In this document: positions 52,231-60,456 of the stretch, in pieces | Layout: each line of letters starts with the position of its first letter | How positions within the stretch are numbered: position 1 is the first letter of the stretch | Assembly (NCBI GenBank): GCA_964600385.1 | Contig: CAZRJC010000010.1 | Location: 1-64,000, forward strand | Length of the DNA stretch: 64,000 nucleotides | Origin: DMER64 sp964600385 | GTDB lineage: Bacteria; Bacteroidota; Bacteroidia; Bacteroidales; UBA932 | Reading direction: 5' to 3' | Notes under the pieces: model-generated | What the model was told of the DNA's origin: nothing | What the model saw: the letters and a program-made list of their open reading frames with translations, nothing else | Databases searched by the model: none | Position numbers and translations under genes: made by a program

Positions 52231-53417
52231 TGAGAGCCGGTGCCTACATATTCATTTGCGTACTTATTCTCCTGCTTTTCAGCAGGTGCGGTTGCAACCG
52301 GGATAATCCGGAACCCGCACCCCGTCTGCCAATAGTGACCGAAGTGCTCTCAGATGAAAACTCTCCATGGTATCTAAACCGTAATGCCTACAAGTCTTCC
52401 AGGAAGTTGTATCCTTTGGGCATATACGGAACAGATGAAAACTGTCTCTCCATAATCGAAACACTGCTCGATCTCGATGCCTATGACAATATTACCGGAA
52501 ATGAAGGTGCAGACGGAATCAAAGATTTTGCCGGCGAATATTTTTGTCTTTCCTACCGGCGCATTGTCCCTGACTCCATTAGAATCCAGACGATCCGCAA
52601 CCTGTCCGGCCTGATGCGGCAGGATTCCACATGCATGCCGGCCAAATTATTACTTATTGCCAGTGACAGCGTTTCCATTTATGCAATGGAAGACATTCGC
52701 CACCTGGTGGAAGACAGTAAATTGGGAATAAAAGCGGTCAGCGTATTGAACGAAGGGATTTTCCATATGCAGTCAATAATTGAAAAAGCACAGGACAACA
52801 ATAAGGACAAATCCTTGACTGTTGGAGTACTGGCTCCGGGTGCAACCATTCGTGCCGGCGGATACAGACCTTTGTCAAGGAATGCTTACGTAGCCGTACA
52901 GGACTATTCACCAGCAATTACACCCTCACTCGATGACCCGGACTATCCAATATTCACTGAACTCATTCCGGTGTATTTCTTTAATTATTCCAGGACGGAG
53001 ATCAACTACAGCGGATCGCGCTATGAACCTTCATACATGCAAGTGCTTTCTATAGAGAACAAAATACGTTACAGTATTACCTCACTGGTGGAACAACTAA
53101 GAAAAGGCAACCGTTCCCCGCTCAAATACCTTGTTTTAGGCGAAGGATCCCTGGCAAAATATGAGGGGCTGATTGTTGAATCGCTCAATATGCTCAGGAA
53201 TTTCAGGGAAAACGGCCAGTATGTATACCGGCATCTGATCGATCCCACTGTTGAGATCTTACAGCCCCAGAAGGAAACGGCAAAATTGGTTTACCGCCTA
53301 CTGCGCGACGACCGCGTGGCAGCATTTCGTTCCACGCCCTGCCGCATTACAATTAACTCGAATGTTCCCGCTGACTTAACAATATACCCATTACTCAATG
53401 TTTGCATCGACCATTGA
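52230..53417 (+). CDS. Hypothetical exported or lipoprotein-like protein
   Basis: 395 residues. The N-terminus (MRAGAYIFICVLILLLFSRCGC) is a signal sequence with cysteines at 20 and 22; the lipobox is atypical, so lipid attachment is uncertain. The mature part has a periplasmic-binding-protein-like feel (ESLNMLRNFRENGQYVYRHL; AKLLLIASDSVSIYAMEDI), but no family is recognised. It starts at the purM stop and its 3' end overlaps the exonuclease/fRMsr gene by 20 bp, so it belongs to the same unit. Confidence 0.7.
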   Translation: MRAGAYIFICVLILLLFSRCGCNRDNPEPAPRLPIVTEVLSDENSPWYLNRNAYKSSRKLYPLGIYGTDENCLSIIETLLDLDAYDNITGNEGADGIKDFAGEYFCLSYRRIVPDSIRIQTIRNLSGLMRQDSTCMPAKLLLIASDSVSIYAMEDIRHLVEDSKLGIKAVSVLNEGIFHMQSIIEKAQDNNKDKSLTVGVLAPGATIRAGGYRPLSRNAYVAVQDYSPAITPSLDDPDYPIFTELIPVYFFNYSRTEINYSGSRYEPSYMQVLSIENKIRYSITSLVEQLRKGNRSPLKYLVLGEGSLAKYEGLIVESLNMLRNFRENGQYVYRHLIDPTVEILQPQKETAKLVYRLLRDDRVAAFRSTPCRITINSNVPADLTIYPLLNVCIDH

Positions 53418-54444
53418 CAACAAAGCCATTGACAATCTGTCTTACGTAACGCTTAACGGAAATATACAGGTAGTCACAACTCAAAAACAGCTGGATAAAG
53501 CGGTTGAATACCTTTCTTCCTCTGATGCTGTTGGCTTTGACACAGAAACAAAACCACGTTTTTCTGCCGGTAAAATGTACCGTCCGGCCATTTTACAATT
53601 GTCTACTGCAGAAATGTCGTTTATTATTCATCTGAATAAATTGGGATTACCGGAAAACCTGGCATCATTCCTGTCCAACCCATCGGTCATCAAAGTGGGA
53701 GCGGCCGTTAGAGACGATATCATTGGTTTGCAGCAATATACTCCTTTCACTCCAGGCGGTTTCACCGACCTGCAGGATATGGCACAGGGATACGGAATTG
53801 TAGAAAAAAGCGTACGTAAACTCTCTGCCATCGTACTGGGGAAACGAGTGTCCAAAACGCAACAGACAACCAATTGGGAAACCTTCCCTCTTTCCGAAGC
53901 CCAATTACAGTACGCAGCCACCGATTCTTATGTCTGTCTGAAGATTTACCAGACATTGCTGGCCAACGAGCAGGAGAAAATGACGCCAAAAGAAAGAATG
54001 TACGAAGAGACAGCCCGTCAGGCAGCCTCACTGATAGATCCCGAATCGGGGACCGTGACCAACCTGGCCAATATGGCAGCGCTGTTAAAAGAAACGTTCC
54101 ATTTCCTGTGGGTAGGCTTCTACCTGGTAGACAAACAAAAAAACCAGCTCATCCTTGCGCCGTTCCAGGGGCCACCTGCCTGTACGCGTATTGCTTTTGG
54201 CCGGGGAGTCTGCGGAACCGCATGGAAGAAAGGAGAGACCATTGTCGTTCCCGACGTGGAAGAATTCCCGGGACATATTGCCTGTAATTCCCGTTCCAGG
54301 TCCGAGATCGTGGTCCCGTTAAAAAATACATCCGGTGAGTTCGCAGGCATACTCGACATCGATTCAGAACGTTTGGAAACGTTTGATAATACAGATAAAA
54401 TGTATTTGGAAGAATTGGCAAGGCTATTTGAAAAATTTTTATAA
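53398..54444 (+). CDS. DEDDy 3'-5' exonuclease fused to free methionine-R-sulfoxide reductase
   Basis: 348 residues. N-terminal RNase D/WRN-like exonuclease domain (about 25-200): VGFDTETKP with Asp 48/Glu 50, a RDDIIGL/TDLQDMA middle, and QYAATDSYVCLKIY. C-terminal GAF domain (about 205-345): ANMAALLKETFHFLWVGFYL, ACTRIAFGRGVCGTAW, HIACNSRSRSEIVVPL and GILDIDS. The three cysteines 262, 272 and 296 have the spacing (10 and 24) of the catalytic set in E. coli fRMsr. No internal stop or start separates the two parts. It reduces free Met-(R)-O; the nuclease substrate is unknown. tRNA-Cys follows after 17 bp. Confidence 0.88.
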   Translation: MFASTIDNKAIDNLSYVTLNGNIQVVTTQKQLDKAVEYLSSSDAVGFDTETKPRFSAGKMYRPAILQLSTAEMSFIIHLNKLGLPENLASFLSNPSVIKVGAAVRDDIIGLQQYTPFTPGGFTDLQDMAQGYGIVEKSVRKLSAIVLGKRVSKTQQTTNWETFPLSEAQLQYAATDSYVCLKIYQTLLANEQEKMTPKERMYEETARQAASLIDPESGTVTNLANMAALLKETFHFLWVGFYLVDKQKNQLILAPFQGPPACTRIAFGRGVCGTAWKKGETIVVPDVEEFPGHIACNSRSRSEIVVPLKNTSGEFAGILDIDSERLETFDNTDKMYLEELARLFEKFL

Positions 54445-54449
54445 CTTTG
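54442..54449 (+). promoter_or_regulatory. -7 box of tRNA-Cys
   Basis: TAACTTTG, identical to the box in front of rnpB, ends 12 bp before the tRNA and overlaps the stop codon of the exonuclease/fRMsr gene. Confidence 0.55.
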
Positions 54450-54461
54450 CAGCCCTGATCT

Positions 54462-54532
54462 GGTACCCTGGCCGAGTGGTTAGGCATCGGTCTGCAAAAC
54501 CGAGTACAGCGGTTCGATTCCGCTGGGTACCT
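54462..54532 (+). tRNA. tRNA-Cys (anticodon GCA)
   Basis: 71 nt. The acceptor GGTACCC pairs with GGGTACC; discriminator T as usual for tRNA-Cys. The anticodon loop CTGCAAA gives GCA. The T-arm reads GCGGTTCGATTCCGC. CCA is not encoded. Confidence 0.95.
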
Positions 54533-54545
54533 CAAAACGTTCGTT

Positions 54546-55208
54546 ATGATCATCAATCCCCACTGGTTTGCTTTTCCGGTAAATGTGTTGGCGGGCCTGG
54601 TCATTATCTTTATCGGCTGGAGAGCCAAAAAACTTTCTTCCATAACCCATATTGTTATTGCGCTGGCTTTAGTATTGGCCGTCTGCCTTGTGCAGGGTTT
54701 CATGCCGGCCGGGTATCCCTTTACCCGTACATGGCCTTTTGTAGCTGCTCTCTTGTGGTTGCTGGTTGTGCTTGCCTCGGCCCTGTTCAGGAAACCTTCC
54801 CTGGCCTGTTTTGGGCTATGGCTGGCTTTGTTTGCCGGTGTGCTTGGAGAGGCAGACAGCCACAGCGGGCAACTTATAGTACACAAAGATGGTTTTTCGG
54901 GAGCCCCGTTACCTTTTGAGTTAATACTCACCGATTTTCATGTTGATACCTATCCCGGCGGGGAACCTTTGGAATACAGGGCACAAATTGAACTGCACGA
55001 CGAAAACCGTACTGTGGATAAAATGTTACGGGTAAACCACCCGGCAACTTTCAAGGGATATCAGTTATACCTGTCTGACTACGGAGATGACCGGGGAGAC
55101 GGAATGCCTTATTGTATTATCATGTACACCCGGCAACCGTGGAGATGGCTGGTTCTGTCAGGAATACTGCTGATGTTGGCTGCAGCCGTAAAATCTTTTT
55201 TCAGATGA
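54546..55208 (+). CDS. ResB-like cytochrome c biogenesis protein
   Basis: 220 residues: three hydrophobic segments, then an extracytoplasmic region with the ResB-type stretch PFELILTDFHVDTYPGG...LRVNHPATFKGYQLYLSDYG, and a last helix (WRWLVLSGILLMLAAAVKSF). ResB/Ccs1 works with CcsA to deliver haem to apocytochrome c at the outer face of the inner membrane. This is a short form; other Bacteroidetes have it fused to CcsA or as a separate short protein. Its stop overlaps the next start (ATGA). Confidence 0.8.
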   Translation: MIINPHWFAFPVNVLAGLVIIFIGWRAKKLSSITHIVIALALVLAVCLVQGFMPAGYPFTRTWPFVAALLWLLVVLASALFRKPSLACFGLWLALFAGVLGEADSHSGQLIVHKDGFSGAPLPFELILTDFHVDTYPGGEPLEYRAQIELHDENRTVDKMLRVNHPATFKGYQLYLSDYGDDRGDGMPYCIIMYTRQPWRWLVLSGILLMLAAAVKSFFR

Positions 55209-55996
55209 CCTGGGATCATTTCATATGGTTTGCCGTTTTGGCTTTGGCTGCCTGGTCGGCAGGTTCTGTTGCCGCTTTTAAAGCGAAGGGAACCAGCAGA
55301 ACTGCCCTATTGTTTTATGTTGGAGGCATTATTATCTACGGAATATTTATCGGGGCTTTGTGGATCTCGCTTAACCGTCCGCCCCTGGTGACAATGGGAG
55401 AAACCAGGTTGTGGTATTCGTTTTTTCTTTCCATTGCGGGTCTTATTACTTACCTGCGCTGGAAATACAAATGGATCCTTTCGTTTTCCACTTTACTGGC
55501 TCTGGTATTTACACTTATCAATCTGCTGAGACCGGAAATTCATAATCAGACACTGATGCCTGTCTTGAGAAGCATTTGGTTTATCCCGCACGTTACAGTC
55601 TATATTTTTTCCTACGCGCTGTTCGCTTCTGCATTTTTACTGGCAATAACCGGACTTGTAAAACCGTCCTCTGATGTATTGCCGGCCATTGATAACCTCT
55701 GCAAGGCAGGACTGTCTTTCTTTACTATAGGAATGTTGTTTGGCGCCATATGGGCAAAACAGGCATGGGGGGATTTCTGGAGCTGGGATCCGAAAGAAAC
55801 CTGGGCTGCCATAACCTGGCTGCTATATTTGCTTTACCTTCAGACAAGAAAGACAAATACCAGATCCAAAAAGCTTTTTTACCTCCTTATTGTTACGGCA
55901 TTCATTTCGCTCCAGATAGGATGGTACGGTATTAAATACCTCCCATCGGCATCACACAGTATTCACAACTACTCGCTCAACAGTCCCGGAAAATAG
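55205..55996 (+). CDS. CcsA/ResC-type cytochrome c assembly protein
   Basis: 263 residues from MTWDHFIWFAV, about eight transmembrane helices, with the haem-handling WWD-type motif WGDFWSWDPKETWAA and conserved His in the flanking loops (WFIPHVTVYIFSY; IHNYSLNSPGK). It transports or presents haem for covalent attachment to cytochrome c, in complex with the ResB-like protein encoded just before it. The ORF opens 31 codons earlier, inside the previous gene; the coupled ATG is preferred. The 3' end overlaps the convergent membrane-protein gene by 28 bp. Confidence 0.88.
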   Translation: MTWDHFIWFAVLALAAWSAGSVAAFKAKGTSRTALLFYVGGIIIYGIFIGALWISLNRPPLVTMGETRLWYSFFLSIAGLITYLRWKYKWILSFSTLLALVFTLINLLRPEIHNQTLMPVLRSIWFIPHVTVYIFSYALFASAFLLAITGLVKPSSDVLPAIDNLCKAGLSFFTIGMLFGAIWAKQAWGDFWSWDPKETWAAITWLLYLLYLQTRKTNTRSKKLFYLLIVTAFISLQIGWYGIKYLPSASHSIHNYSLNSPGK

Positions 55997-56925
55997 TTAC
56001 TGAGCACATAATGTCCTGCCAGCAAAAGGTATAGAAAAAACAGAAGGACGTATGCCCAGACAGATCTTCTGTCTACAAACAACGAGGTGAGCAGGATTGA
56101 AACGGGTAAAAGTATTAACGGAATGAACGAACTCCTGTAAGAGGGATATCCGGCAATAACTACTAAGGAACACAAAAGAATCCAGAAAAGAGTTTCGTAA
56201 AAACGAGATGTAATGACTGTTGTGGTTACCTCGGCATGCAACAGTAGCCTGTAAAAGGCAAAAAGCACCAGAAAGGTTATATAAGAGACCAGGATAATTC
56301 CCGATAAAGGATATTCATTAATGGCAACCGAAAAATGCCATTCGGAAAAATGGTTCACAATCTCCAGAAAGTATTGCCACGGATCATTTCCACGGAACCA
56401 GACGACAAAGAATGCCAGTGAAAGGGGCGTAATAATCCCTCCGGCAAATGCCACGATGTCTTTGGGAGATACTTTGGCCAGCCTGAGAAAGCTGATTAAG
56501 AAAGGGACAAACAAGAAAAAGGCCGGAAAATGGATCAGCCCCGCACAGGTGATGAAAAAAGCCGTCATGAAGGGACCCACCCGGGTGGCCTGGACTAACG
56601 CAGAGTAAACCAGAGAAAAGAGTGCCAGGGAAATAAGGAACGCCGAGGAAAAGGATGCGGAGAATGAATATACATAAGGGAAGCAGCAGGTGATTCCGGC
56701 GTAGCAGACCATTATCCAATAGGTTCTCTCGGGGAAGAGGGAAAACCGGTCGTTCAGAAAAGCAAGCATAATGCAGGTAGCCAGAATGAAAACCGGGGAC
56801 AGTACGTATTGGTACCATTCCGGTTTTTCTGCCAGCCCACTTACATAAAGGGTCCAGAAAATCCCCAGAAGGATTACGGTAAAAAAAGTGGCACCAATAA
56901 AACTGCGTCGAATAAAGTTGATCAT
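55969..56925 (-). CDS. Multi-pass membrane protein (DUF6427-like)
   Basis: 318 residues, almost entirely hydrophobic, with nine or ten predicted helices and few charged loops (FLRLAKVSPKDIVAF is one). It resembles Bacteroidetes membrane proteins of unknown function that are often next to purD, as here (4 bp from its stop). The family name is given from memory and is uncertain. Confidence 0.7.
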   Translation of the reverse strand: MINFIRRSFIGATFFTVILLGIFWTLYVSGLAEKPEWYQYVLSPVFILATCIMLAFLNDRFSLFPERTYWIMVCYAGITCCFPYVYSFSASFSSAFLISLALFSLVYSALVQATRVGPFMTAFFITCAGLIHFPAFFLFVPFLISFLRLAKVSPKDIVAFAGGIITPLSLAFFVVWFRGNDPWQYFLEIVNHFSEWHFSVAINEYPLSGIILVSYITFLVLFAFYRLLLHAEVTTTVITSRFYETLFWILLCSLVVIAGYPSYRSSFIPLILLPVSILLTSLFVDRRSVWAYVLLFFLYLLLAGHYVLSNYFPGLLSE

Positions 56926-56929
56926 GTTA

Positions 56930-58228
56930 TCACTTACCGTATTCTAAAAGATCAAGACCTATATCGTTTCTATAGTATATACCGTTAAAGGATATTCGTT
57001 GAATCTGACCGTATACAAACCGGCGGGCCTCCTCGGGATCTGCTCCCAGGGCAGATAGTGCCAATACTCTTCCTCCTGCCGTCACCAATCCCGACTGGTC
57101 TGCTGTTCCCATGTGAAAAGCAGTAACTCCGGCCACATTCTCCAATCCGGATATCGGATATCCTTTTTTATAAGCATCGGGATATCCTCCGGAAACACAA
57201 ACCACTGTTACGGCTGCCATATCTCCGGCAGAGAGAGGTACAGTGTCCAGACTTTGCGTACCAAGAGAAAGGCAGGCCATGGCCAGATCTCCGTTGAGCC
57301 TCAGCATGACGGCCTCGGTCTCGGGATCTCCCATGCGTACATTGTATTCAATAACATAAGGATCTCCCTGGCAATTCATCAGGCCAAAGAAGATAAAGCC
57401 CCGGTAATCGATTCCTTCTGCAGCAAGCCCGCGGATAGTGGGTTTTACAATGCGCTCTTCCACTTTTTCCATGAACACGGCATCGGCAAAAACAACGGGA
57501 GACACGGCTCCCATGCCTCCGGTGTTTGGTCCTGTGTCATGTTCGCCAATACGCTTATAATCTTTTGCCTCAGGAAGAATTTTATAATTTTTTCCATCCG
57601 TGAGTACAAAAACCGACACTTCAATTCCGGTCAGGTACTCTTCTATGACCACTTTATCACCTGCTTTTCCGAATTTGCCCGCCATAAGTTCCTTAAGATC
57701 CTGTGTGGCCTCCTGGAGGGTAAGGGGAATAAGTACGCCTTTTCCGGCAGCCAGTCCGTCTGCCTTAAGGACGTAAGGAGGTTTTAACGTATTGAGGAAT
57801 GAACAGGCTGCCTCGTATTCTCCGGCAGTGAATGTTTTGTATGATGCAGTAGGAATACTGTGACGCTCCATGAACTGCTTGGCAAAATCCTTGCTCCCTT
57901 CCAGGCGGGCTCCTTCTTTTCCGGGACCTACCACTGTAACGGCATGCAATGCGGGAATCGATTCGAAATAATCTCTCAATCCTTTGACAAGCGGTTCCTC
58001 GGGACCCACAACCAGCAGATCGATTCCATGACCAAGCACTGCTTTGCCTATGCTTTCGAAATCGTTCAGCTCCAGCGGAATAGTAATAACAGGTCCACTT
58101 TTGGTATTTATTTTCTTCATCCCGGGATTACCCGGAGCAGCAAAAATGGTATCGGCATGGGCAGATTGTGCCAGTTTCCAAACAAGGGCGTGCTCCCTGC
58201 CGCCCGATCCTAAAACAAGAATTTTCAT
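56930..58228 (-). CDS. purD: Phosphoribosylamine-glycine ligase (GAR synthetase)
   Basis: 432 residues from MKILVLGSGGREHAL (start 58228; the open frame runs 24 codons further). ATP-grasp enzyme: VLKADGLAAGKGV, EEYLTGIEVSVFVLTDG, HDTGPNTGGMGAVSP and EYNVRMGDPETEAVML. It joins glycine to phosphoribosylamine in purine synthesis. Together with purM at 51049 it gives two pathway genes in the window on opposite strands. Confidence 0.96.
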   Translation of the reverse strand: MKILVLGSGGREHALVWKLAQSAHADTIFAAPGNPGMKKINTKSGPVITIPLELNDFESIGKAVLGHGIDLLVVGPEEPLVKGLRDYFESIPALHAVTVVGPGKEGARLEGSKDFAKQFMERHSIPTASYKTFTAGEYEAACSFLNTLKPPYVLKADGLAAGKGVLIPLTLQEATQDLKELMAGKFGKAGDKVVIEEYLTGIEVSVFVLTDGKNYKILPEAKDYKRIGEHDTGPNTGGMGAVSPVVFADAVFMEKVEERIVKPTIRGLAAEGIDYRGFIFFGLMNCQGDPYVIEYNVRMGDPETEAVMLRLNGDLAMACLSLGTQSLDTVPLSAGDMAAVTVVCVSGGYPDAYKKGYPISGLENVAGVTAFHMGTADQSGLVTAGGRVLALSALGADPEEARRFVYGQIQRISFNGIYYRNDIGLDLLEYGK

Positions 58229-58315
58229 GTGCACAAAGTTAAGGATTAAAAAAACAGACGTAACATTTTTTGGAGCATTACGTCTATTAGATGTAAACAT
58301 AATTTATCTGACAAT

Positions 58316-58789
58316 ATGAAAAAATTTATTTTGACACTTCTTTTGACATTATGTGCATTCGCTCTGGTACAGGCACAAAACAGTTACGAAGAAATTTACA
58401 AACGGTTCTCCCACAAAGCCAATGTAGAACGTGTTGACGTAGGCAGTTTTCTCATGAAACTGGCTACCGCACTCTCCGACGACGAAGAAACCCGTTTCAT
58501 GAAAGACATCCGTTCCATTTCGGTTTTATCACTGGAATCATGCGACGAACAGGTTAAGGAGGCATTCCGCAAAGCCGTGGGCAAATCTCCCGAAACCGGC
58601 CTTGTATTGCTTACAGAAGTTTCGGACGAATCAGAAAACCTGAGGGTACTTGCAAAGATGAACAAAAAACACATCTCACAGCTTGTAATCGTGAGCACGG
58701 GCAATGAACCCTGTCTGATTACCATTCGCGGGAAAATTGAGCTTAACGATGTTCGCAAACTGGTCTCGGATAATATTGAAAAAAGCTAA
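58316..58789 (+). CDS. DUF4252 protein
   Basis: 157 residues with a signal peptide (MKKFILTLLLTLCAFALVQAQ) and the DUF4252 pattern: a helical start, DIRSISVLSLESC, and SQLVIVSTGNEPCLITIRGKI near the end. Bacteroidetes proteins of this kind are usually found beside an ECF sigma gene, as here; a role as periplasmic sensor partner is likely but not established. It resembles the protein at 59849-60319 in length and layout. Confidence 0.85.
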   Translation: MKKFILTLLLTLCAFALVQAQNSYEEIYKRFSHKANVERVDVGSFLMKLATALSDDEETRFMKDIRSISVLSLESCDEQVKEAFRKAVGKSPETGLVLLTEVSDESENLRVLAKMNKKHISQLVIVSTGNEPCLITIRGKIELNDVRKLVSDNIEKS

Positions 58790-58800
58790 ATAATACAGAA

Positions 58801-58953
58801 ATGAAAAAATGCATCATGCCACTGCTGGTGATCGTATGTATAACCTTATCGCTGATACTGATCGCTTTCACCACAGAAAGAAAAATCGAAAAAATAGATA
58901 ATTTTGTAGCTGATACGGCCATTTCAAGCAGCAATGGACTCAGAGACATTTAA
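58801..58953 (+). CDS. Small single-pass membrane peptide upstream of the ECF sigma gene
   Basis: 50-residue reading frame starting MKKCIMPLLVIVCITLSLIL, a short basic start and one hydrophobic helix (about 5-23), then a polar tail (TTERKIEKIDNFVADTAISS). It starts 11 bp after the DUF4252 stop, and its last 20 bp overlap the sigma-factor start in another frame. The position in a tightly packed operon supports a real gene; function is unknown. Confidence 0.6.
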   Translation: MKKCIMPLLVIVCITLSLILIAFTTERKIEKIDNFVADTAISSSNGLRDI

Positions 58954-59446
58954 AAAAATCTTTTTGCCCTACCATGCCAAAATGTACAGGACAGCTTACA
59001 GGTTCCTGAATTGCAGTCAGGATGCGGAAGATGTGGTACAGGATGTATATGTAAGGCTCTGGAAAATGAGAGACAGTCTGGGTGAAATCCGGAATTTCGA
59101 AGCCTATGCGGCCACACTTATAAGAAATCTTTGCCTTGACAAACTGCGGTCCGCAACCCGGAAAGCATCGAGATACAAAACCTCGGAAGTAGAAAACGAA
59201 CAGGGAAAAGATACAACGGTCCAACTGGATTCACGGAACGAAATGGAACTGATCTCACATATAGCCGAACAACTGCCCCAAAAACAAAAAGAAGTATTCA
59301 GGCTCCGCCATTTCAGCGATTTTTCGCTCCAGGAAATAGAAGAGATAACCGGGATGAGTCCCGTTAACATCAGGGTACAACTAAGCAGAGCCACCAGATA
59401 TATCAAAGAGCAATACTTAAAATACGAACCTTATGAAAGCAGATAA
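58934..59446 (+). CDS. ECF-type RNA polymerase sigma factor
   Basis: 170 residues: sigma region 2 (YRTAYRFLNCSQDAEDVVQD, then VYVRLWK) and region 4 (LPQKQKEVFRLRHFSDFSLQ, EIEEITGMSPVNIRVQLSRA) with helix-turn-helix. It directs RNA polymerase to a small regulon. The overlapping next gene encodes a one-helix membrane protein that is a good candidate anti-sigma factor, and DUF4252 genes flank the pair. Confidence 0.93.
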   Translation: MDSETFKKIFLPYHAKMYRTAYRFLNCSQDAEDVVQDVYVRLWKMRDSLGEIRNFEAYAATLIRNLCLDKLRSATRKASRYKTSEVENEQGKDTTVQLDSRNEMELISHIAEQLPQKQKEVFRLRHFSDFSLQEIEEITGMSPVNIRVQLSRATRYIKEQYLKYEPYESR

Positions 59447-59852
59447 AATGAAAGAGACAATAGATCGCTATTACGAACAGATAGAAGTTCCTGCGGATCT
59501 GGAAACCAGATTGTCTGCCACCATAGATGCGCTTGCAGCAGAAGAGGAAGAAGCTGCGCAACCGGCAATGAAAATGCACGGGAAATTAAGGCTTGTATTA
59601 AGGTTAGCCTCTGTTGCAGCTTGTGTCGCGCTGATTGTTACCGTTGCCGTAACGATACCTTACGGCAAGAAAGAGTCCGTCGTACTTGCGGACACCTTCA
59701 CCAATGTGGATGATGCTTACCGCGAAACAGAAAGGGTTTTGCTTTATGTTTCGCAGGTTATGAACAAGGGAATACAGAAAGTGGATGAAACAAGCCAGTC
59801 TGTATCTAAGGCAAATAATTTGAATAAATATATAGAAATCAAGAAAAAATGA
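59433..59852 (+). CDS. Candidate anti-sigma factor (single-pass membrane protein)
   Basis: 139 residues: a cytoplasmic N-terminus (MKETIDRYYEQIEVPADLET), one helix (LASVAACVALIVTVAVTIPY, about 66-85) and a periplasmic tail. This is the topology of ECF anti-sigma factors, though no zinc-binding HxxxCxxC is present. The first ATG overlaps the sigma gene by 14 bp; a second at 59448 (TAAAATG) may be the true start. Its stop overlaps the next start. Confidence 0.75.
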   Translation: MKADKMKETIDRYYEQIEVPADLETRLSATIDALAAEEEEAAQPAMKMHGKLRLVLRLASVAACVALIVTVAVTIPYGKKESVVLADTFTNVDDAYRETERVLLYVSQVMNKGIQKVDETSQSVSKANNLNKYIEIKKK

Positions 59853-60319
59853 AAAAATTAGTTCTTTTTACAGTCATGACGGCCATTGCCGTATTTTCCT
59901 ACGGACAAAGCCAGTTTTACAAAAAATACTCGGCCTACGAAGGCATGACCAAAGTATATGTTTCTCCTTCCATGTTTTCGCTTATCGATGACGGCGATGA
60001 AATCAACATCACAGGGGATGTCAACATTTCCAGAATAATAAAGAATCTGTCCGGACTTTATATTCTTTCAACTGAAAATCCTAAATATGTCACCGAAATG
60101 CGGAATGATTTCGAAAAGCTGATTAAAGCCGGTACTTTCGAAACGCTGATGGAAATGGAAGATGGTAATGAAAAATGCGTGATCTATGTATCAAAAAACA
60201 AAGACATCGTTACCGATATGTATATCTGTGCCATGGAGGGGAGTGAATTCAACATTATCTACCTTACGGGTGAGATTACAAAGGAGGACATAAAAGGTCT
60301 GGTTGATGAAATGAAATAA
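59849..60319 (+). CDS. DUF4252 protein, second copy
   Basis: 156 residues with a signal peptide (MKKLVLFTVMTAIAVFSYGQ), then the DUF4252 layout: SPSMFSLIDDGDEIN, ISRIIKNLSGLYILST, and EFNIIYLTGEITKEDIKGL near the end. It is the last gene of the sigma module; a terminator follows. With the gene at 58316 it brackets the sigma/anti-sigma pair. Confidence 0.85.
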   Translation: MKKLVLFTVMTAIAVFSYGQSQFYKKYSAYEGMTKVYVSPSMFSLIDDGDEINITGDVNISRIIKNLSGLYILSTENPKYVTEMRNDFEKLIKAGTFETLMEMEDGNEKCVIYVSKNKDIVTDMYICAMEGSEFNIIYLTGEITKEDIKGLVDEMK

Positions 60320-60340
60320 CAGAATGTTGGTTAACTGTTG

Positions 60341-60369
60341 AAAATCCCTTCAAACAGGGATTTTTTTAT
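60341..60369 (+). terminator. Terminator of the ECF sigma/DUF4252 operon
   Basis: AAAATCCCT/AGGGATTTT with a 6-base loop, followed directly by further T (seven or more in the run). It lies 22 bp after the second DUF4252 stop. Confidence 0.9.
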
Positions 60370-60429
60370 GCATTTTTCTTACTTTACTTTGCAAGTCGCT
60401 AAAAAAACAAGAACTGTTGTTTATTTGCC

Positions 60430-60437
60430 TAGATTTG
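60430..60437 (+). promoter_or_regulatory. -7 box of the C25-like protease gene
   Basis: TAGATTTG fits TAnnTTTG and lies 19 bp before the start codon. No TTTG at the right upstream distance. Confidence 0.4.
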
Positions 60438-60456
60438 TACTTTATAATATTATAAC

